Made by a program: the position numbers and the translations under genes
Source of the DNA: Acinetobacter rudis
GTDB lineage: Bacteria > Pseudomonadota > Gammaproteobacteria > Pseudomonadales > Moraxellaceae
DNA: 64,000 nt
Assembly: GCF_000829675.1 (NCBI RefSeq)
Contig: NZ_BBRX01000028.1
Location: 1 to 64,000 of the forward strand
Reading direction: 5' to 3'
Notes under the pieces: model-generated
Databases searched by the model: none
What the model was told of the DNA's origin: nothing
What the model saw: only the letters and a program-made list of their open reading frames with translations
In this document: in pieces, positions 59,465-64,000 of the stretch
Layout of the letters: each line of letters starts with the position of its first letter
Numbering within the stretch: the stretch's first letter is position 1

Positions 59465-60277
59465 TTACTTCACTGTGCTTTTACGAATGACTTTATATAA
59501 AGCTTTAGGTGATAGTCGAGAAAGCATCACACCAAGTTTTTCTTTTGCACCAGCCACCACAATATACTCTTTACCGTGCATCAAAGCTTTGAGTACTTGT
59601 GCAGCAAAATCATCGGCGGATAATCCATTGGCAATCGCTTCGTCTTGATGGCCTTGCGCCTGTCCTGCCCCATTTAAGGCATTAAAAGAAACGTTGGTTT
59701 GCACAAAACCTGGAAAGACAACCGACACTTGTACACCCTGCTCTGCCACTTCAGCCCGAAGGCTATTGGCCCAAAGGTGAATGGCGGCCTTGGCTGCTGA
59801 ATAACTTGCTCGATACTGCGTACCCAATAAACCAGCCACACTTGAAATAAATACCACGCGACCAGATTGTTGCTTAAGCAAAGTTGGCAATACAGTCTTG
59901 GTCAAAAAAACTTGAGAAAAGTAGTCAATCTCCATGATTGCTCGTTCAGTATGCATACTGGTGTCACTAATCAATGCGCGCTGACTTAAGCCTGCATTAT
60001 TGATGAGCCAATCAATACGACCAAACTTCTCTAACACTTGAGCATAGGTGTGTTGCACCTGTGCTTCATCGGTAACATCCATAGCAAAACTAATATGACG
60101 TTCTGGTTGAAATAAATTTGCTCGAACTTGCTCAAGTACTTCAAACCGCCGCGCTGTTAAAATAACCTGAGCACCTTGCTTTGCACAGGCTTTGGCTAAG
60201 GCCTCACCTAGACCTGACGATGCACCAGTAATCCATACAACCTTTTTATCTAAACCATTCAAACCTTGTTTTTGCAT
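59465..60277 (-). CDS. Short-chain dehydrogenase/reductase
   Basis: 270 residues with the classical SDR pattern: cofactor loop WITGASSGLGEALA (about 15-28), TARRFE suggesting NADP(H), the NNAGLS motif, and the catalytic Ser/Tyr/Lys in VVFISSVAG and YSAAKAAIHLW. The C-terminal region after residue 240 (KEKLGVMLSRLSPKALYKVIRKS) is typical of DHRS7/YqjQ-like lipid-linked SDRs. Substrate unknown. It lies 15 bp after the unknown gene on the same strand. Confidence 0.92.
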   Translation of the reverse strand: MQKQGLNGLDKKVVWITGASSGLGEALAKACAKQGAQVILTARRFEVLEQVRANLFQPERHISFAMDVTDEAQVQHTYAQVLEKFGRIDWLINNAGLSQRALISDTSMHTERAIMEIDYFSQVFLTKTVLPTLLKQQSGRVVFISSVAGLLGTQYRASYSAAKAAIHLWANSLRAEVAEQGVQVSVVFPGFVQTNVSFNALNGAGQAQGHQDEAIANGLSADDFAAQVLKALMHGKEYIVVAGAKEKLGVMLSRLSPKALYKVIRKSTVK

Positions 60278-60292
60278 AGCTGATTGTCCTTA

Positions 60293-61000
60293 TTATTGAG
60301 TAACAAAGTGATTTTGAGGCTCTTGTTGCATAAAAGCAAAGAAATGATCCAGATAAGGTTCTGCCTGTATTGCAGTTAAGTGTGTTGTAACTTTTTCTAA
60401 GCGTTGATACCCCATATGGGTACACATATGGATGACCCCATCTAAGGTTTTGTTGAGCAGAAAATTAAATTTTAACAGTGACTTGGGCTTAACAATCAGT
60501 GCATGTACCCCAAGGTCAATAATCTTTATAAGATTTGTAAAAGTAATTTTAACCGCTTGATCATCACCCTCACGGATTCGATTTAAATTTTGGATTTGAG
60601 ATTCAGCCAAACCAGTATCAATGGCATAGCATAAATAGTACTGCCCCTCACGCTGTCGTATACATGTAGCTAGATAATTCACCAAAGGACTTAGGCGCTG
60701 ATTATTAAAAAAAGAAACAGCATAAGGCATGTACTGTTTGATACAACCAGCTATTTTATCAATCACTTGTTGAGAATTTTCACGTGACTGATGACTCGCT
60801 TCAGCTGATTCGCTATCAGCAACTTTACCTATTAACTCGGTAAAGACCTGATCCAGTACTGCACAGGCCAAATCCGCCAAAACAACACCTAAAGCTTTGG
60901 CTTGACGGGGTGCGTGTGCAGTATTTATTTGATCAGTTACTTGTTGAAAACGCAGATATAGCTCAGGTTGAATACGCAGATAAATCGCATAATTGCTCAT
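60293..61000 (-). CDS. Unknown protein, possibly Acinetobacter-specific
   Basis: 235 residues, largely alpha-helical in pattern, without signal peptide or transmembrane segment. I recognise no domain. Visible features: an N-terminal AIYLRIQPELYLRFQQVTDQIN helix, a Glu/Ser-rich loop (about 65-75), and a C-terminal MCTHMGYQRLEKVTTHLTAIQAEPYLDHFFAFMQQ. It starts 191 bp before divergent valS and ends 15 bp before the SDR gene, so the two may be co-transcribed. Ribosome binding site GGAGGGCGCCC is near the ATG. Confidence 0.75.
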   Translation of the reverse strand: MSNYAIYLRIQPELYLRFQQVTDQINTAHAPRQAKALGVVLADLACAVLDQVFTELIGKVADSESAEASHQSRENSQQVIDKIAGCIKQYMPYAVSFFNNQRLSPLVNYLATCIRQREGQYYLCYAIDTGLAESQIQNLNRIREGDDQAVKITFTNLIKIIDLGVHALIVKPKSLLKFNFLLNKTLDGVIHMCTHMGYQRLEKVTTHLTAIQAEPYLDHFFAFMQQEPQNHFVTQ

Positions 61001-61191
61001 AATGGGCGCCCTCCTTTTTATGATTATTGATATTGCTTACAAGTCTATGTGTTCCATTTAAATTCAAAAAATGCTGGCCTAGCAAAATGTGGCACAAAGT
61101 TCAGTGAAATGCATTTGCTTGATCTGCCCTAATAGCGCGATTTTTTGCTACAATGTTCAGAATTTTTTTCCACTTTTGATCTGTATTGACT

Positions 61192-64000
61192 ATGACTGAT
61201 ACCGCGCAAAATATTGCAACGACTTACGATCCTACTGAGATCGAAAACAAATGGTACCAAACCTGGGAAGAGCGAGGCTATTTCAAGCCTTCAGGTAAGG
61301 GGGACTCTTTTTGTATCATGATTCCACCACCAAACGTCACCGGTAGTTTGCACATGGGTCATGGTTTTAATAATGCGATCATGGATGCACTTACTCGTTA
61401 TAACCGTATGATGGGTAAAAACACGCTATGGCAACCAGGTACTGACCATGCTGGTATCGCAACGCAAATGGTTGTAGAGCGTCAGTTGGCTGCAGAAAAT
61501 ATTAGTCGCCATGACTTAGGCCGTGAAAAATTTATTGAAAAAATTTGGGAATGGAAAGAACAGTCAGGTAATACCATTACTCGCCAGATTCGCCGCCTAG
61601 GTTCTTCTGTTGACTGGTCTCGCGAACGCTTCACTATGGATGAAGGCTTATCCAATGCCGTCAAAGAAGTTTTTGTTCGTTTGCATGAAGATGGTTTGAT
61701 CTATCGCGGTAAACGTTTAGTCAACTGGGATCCTAAATTTCACACTGCGCTTTCAGATCTTGAAGTTGAATCAATTGAAGAAAAAGGTTCACTGTGGCAT
61801 TTCAAATATTTCTTTGAAAACCAAGCAACAACGACTAAAGATGGTTTGAACTATCTGGTAGTTGCAACAACACGCCCTGAAACTTTGTTGGGTGACTCTG
61901 CTGTTGCAGTCCATCCTGAAGATGAACGCTATGCCCACTTAATTGGTCAAAACATTGTTTTACCGATTACTGGTCGTTTAGTGCCAATCGTTGCCGATGA
62001 ATATGTGGAAAAAGACTTCGGTACAGGCTGTGTCAAAATTACACCTGCACATGACTTTAACGACTATGAACTGGGTAAACGTCACCAGTTACCACTCATT
62101 AATATCTTCAATAAAAATGCAGAAGTATTAGCTGAGTTTGAAATCATCAACAAAGCTGGCGAGCAAATTTCAAGTCACATTACGGCACCTGCTGACTATG
62201 CAGGCATGGAGCGTTTTGCTGCGCGTAAAAAACTCGTTGAGCAAGCAGATGCTGAAGGTTGGTTGGATAAAATTGATCCTTATGATCTTAAAGCACCACG
62301 TGGTGACCGTTCAGGCGTAATCATTGAACCATTATTAACAGATCAATGGTATGTGAAAATTGCACCTTTGGCTGAACCAGCAATTGACGCTGTAAAAGAT
62401 GGTCGCATCAAATTTGTACCAGAGCAATATACCAACATGTATATGGCTTGGATGAACAACATTCAAGATTGGTGTATTTCTCGTCAACTCTGGTGGGGTC
62501 ACCGTATCCCTGCTTGGTACGATGCAGAAGGCAATATCTATGTTGGTCGTAACGAAGCTGAAGTTCGTAGCAAACACAACCTTGCAGATAGCGTTGAACT
62601 ACATCAAGACGAAGATGTTTTAGATACGTGGTTCTCTTCTGCGCTATGGACGTTCTCAACCTTAGGTTGGACAGGTGATATTGAAAAAGACAAACTCAAT
62701 GACATTTTAAAAACCTTCCATCCAACGGATGTATTGGTGACTGGTTTTGACATCATTTTCTTCTGGGTTGCCCGAATGATCATGATGACTTTGCACTTCA
62801 TGAAAAATGAAGATGGCACGGCTCAAGTACCATTTAAAACCGTGTACGTTCATGGCTTAGTCCGTGATGGCGAAGGTCAAAAAATGTCTAAATCTAAAGG
62901 TAATGTACTCGATCCTTTAGACTTGATTGATGGTGTTGACCTCGAAAGCTTGGTACAAAAACGTACTTTTGGTCTTATGAATCCAAAACAAGCCGCTAAA
63001 ATTGAAAAATCTACCCGTAAAGAATTCCCAGGAGGCATCAATGCATATGGTACAGATGCAGTACGTTTCACGTTCTGCGCACTGGCTAACACTGGTCGTG
63101 ATATCAAATTCGATCTCAAACGTGTTGAAGGTTACCGTAACTTCTGTAACAAAATCTGGAACGCAACCCGTTTCGTACTGATGAATCTTGAAGGTCAAAC
63201 TGTTGCACAAGTTGCTCGTCCTGAGCTTTGGGAACTCCCAGAACAATGGATTATCAGTCGCCTACAAAAAGCACAACTTGCTGTACAACAAGCGTTCGAA
63301 ACATATCGCCTCGACTTAGCGGCTCAAGCCATTTACGACTTTATTTGGAACGAATACTGTGACTGGTATGTCGAACTGACGAAACCTGTATTGAACGATG
63401 CAGCTGTTTCAGAAGAGCGTAAAGCAGAAGTTCGTCGTGTATTGCTTTCGGTCCTTGAACAATCTTTACGTCTTGCACATCCATTGATGCCGTATTTGAC
63501 TGAAGAAATCTGGCAAACACTTGCACCAATGCTGGGGATCTCTGGAGATACCATCATGACTGCACAGTACCCTGTTTGCGACCAAGCACAGATCAATGAT
63601 CAAGCTGAAGCAGACATGCAATGGTTGCAAGGCTTAATTGGCGCAGTACGTAATATCCGCGGTGAAATGGGTTTAGGAAATGCACGCTTATTGCCTGTGT
63701 TACTACAGAACATTTCTGATGCAGAAAAGACACAAATTGCACGTATCGAACCATTGTTTAAAGCTTTGGCTAAAGTTGAAAGCATCGAAATTTTAGCCAA
63801 TGACCAACAACCACCGCTGTCTTCTTCAAGTGTGATTGGCCATGCATCAGTCTTTGTACCGATGAAAGGCTTAATTGATCCTAAAGCAGAACTTGGTCGT
63901 CTACAAAAAGACTTCGATAAAGTTCAAAAGCAACACGATCAAATTGCCAACAAACTTTCTAACGAAGGTTTTGTCAGCAAAGCACCTGCAGCAGTAGTAG
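61192..64000 (+). CDS. valS: Valyl-tRNA synthetase, C-terminus cut by window edge
   Basis: Class Ia synthetase; 936 complete codons are present of about 960. Signature motifs: [15 protein letters not shown] with the HIGH-like [21 protein letters not shown], the CP1 editing domain (about 195-350, [20 protein letters not shown]), and [15 protein letters not shown]. The C-terminal coiled-coil arm ([18 protein letters not shown]) is in progress where the window ends. The start ATG at 61192 gives the family N-terminus [25 protein letters not shown]. Confidence 0.97.
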   Translation, partial: MTDTAQNIATTYDPTEIENKWYQTWEERGYFKPSGKGDSFCIMIPPPNVTGSLHMGHGFNNAIMDALTRYNRMMGKNTLWQPGTDHAGIATQMVVERQLAAENISRHDLGREKFIEKIWEWKEQSGNTITRQIRRLGSSVDWSRERFTMDEGLSNAVKEVFVRLHEDGLIYRGKRLVNWDPKFHTALSDLEVESIEEKGSLWHFKYFFENQATTTKDGLNYLVVATTRPETLLGDSAVAVHPEDERYAHLIGQNIVLPITGRLVPIVADEYVEKDFGTGCVKITPAHDFNDYELGKRHQLPLINIFNKNAEVLAEFEIINKAGEQISSHITAPADYAGMERFAARKKLVEQADAEGWLDKIDPYDLKAPRGDRSGVIIEPLLTDQWYVKIAPLAEPAIDAVKDGRIKFVPEQYTNMYMAWMNNIQDWCISRQLWWGHRIPAWYDAEGNIYVGRNEAEVRSKHNLADSVELHQDEDVLDTWFSSALWTFSTLGWTGDIEKDKLNDILKTFHPTDVLVTGFDIIFFWVARMIMMTLHFMKNEDGTAQVPFKTVYVHGLVRDGEGQKMSKSKGNVLDPLDLIDGVDLESLVQKRTFGLMNPKQAAKIEKSTRKEFPGGINAYGTDAVRFTFCALANTGRDIKFDLKRVEGYRNFCNKIWNATRFVLMNLEGQTVAQVARPELWELPEQWIISRLQKAQLAVQQAFETYRLDLAAQAIYDFIWNEYCDWYVELTKPVLNDAAVSEERKAEVRRVLLSVLEQSLRLAHPLMPYLTEEIWQTLAPMLGISGDTIMTAQYPVCDQAQINDQAEADMQWLQGLIGAVRNIRGEMGLGNARLLPVLLQNISDAEKTQIARIEPLFKALAKVESIEILANDQQPPLSSSSVIGHASVFVPMKGLIDPKAELGRLQKDFDKVQKQHDQIANKLSNEGFVSKAPAAVV

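Overview
The window is core chromosome of a gammaproteobacterium, almost certainly an Acinetobacter species. Evidence: the gene order gltA / sdhCDAB-sucAB-lpd, the run hemA / TPR protein-lolB-ispE-tRNA-Gln-prs-rplY-pth, an adeIJK-type RND efflux operon behind a PAP2 phosphatase gene, AT-rich intergenic DNA, and protein sequences typical of the Moraxellaceae. I see no prophage, insertion sequence, CRISPR array or obvious genomic island. The window opens inside lpd and closes inside valS.

Layout. 1-9350 (minus strand): TCA-cycle genes sdhC, sdhD, sdhA, sdhB, a terminator, then sucA, sucB and lpd; citrate synthase gltA (10320-11594) is divergent across a 970-bp gene-free region. 11640-12830: a small AT-rich interval with one unfamiliar HExxH protein. 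12830-15430: nadE, two identical tRNA-Met(CAT) units each with its own promoter and terminator, and the RNase P RNA gene. 15450-19780: ferredoxin, coaD, smpB, pgeF, rluD and bamD. 19936-28653: dnaG, hemA, a TPR protein, lolB, ispE, two tRNA-Gln(TTG) genes, prs, rplY and pth. 28806-30305: panD and an FMN riboswitch in front of ribB. 30381-34866: accessory genes (HPP membrane protein, TetR regulator, LysE/RhtB exporter, DUF1289 protein, trhO, UPF0149 protein, small acidic protein). 35231-38335: rpoD, ybeD-like gene and lipB. 38413-42939: SCP2-like protein, iron-type alcohol dehydrogenase, APC permease, and a flavodoxin-like protein divergent from an HxlR regulator. 42997-49650: trmL, cysG, serS, lolA, rpmA, rplU and ispB. 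49670-58430: a large membrane protein called 'site-specific recombinase' by family name, then PAP2-adeI-adeJ-adeK. 58575-64000: two UPF0145 proteins, an SDR, an unknown protein and valS.

Functional themes. The largest blocks are the oxidative half of the TCA cycle (citrate synthase, 2-oxoglutarate dehydrogenase, succinate dehydrogenase), cofactor synthesis (NAD, CoA, pantothenate, riboflavin, lipoate, siroheme, quinone side chain), envelope biogenesis (BamD, LolA, LolB) and translation. The multidrug efflux operon is the main clinically recognisable locus.

No wholly new multi-gene system is visible. The best leads are regulatory: perfect or near-perfect inverted repeats inside promoters (TetR/HPP pair, PAP2-adeIJK, HxlR/flavodoxin pair), a second copy of the HxlR-type core near nadE, self-contained duplicated tRNA units, a tRNA-Gln whose 5' end overlaps the ispE stop codon, an intercistronic hairpin between sucB and lpd, and a possibly structured leader before the APC permease. 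The HExxH protein and the protein at 60293-61000 are the least explained genes.
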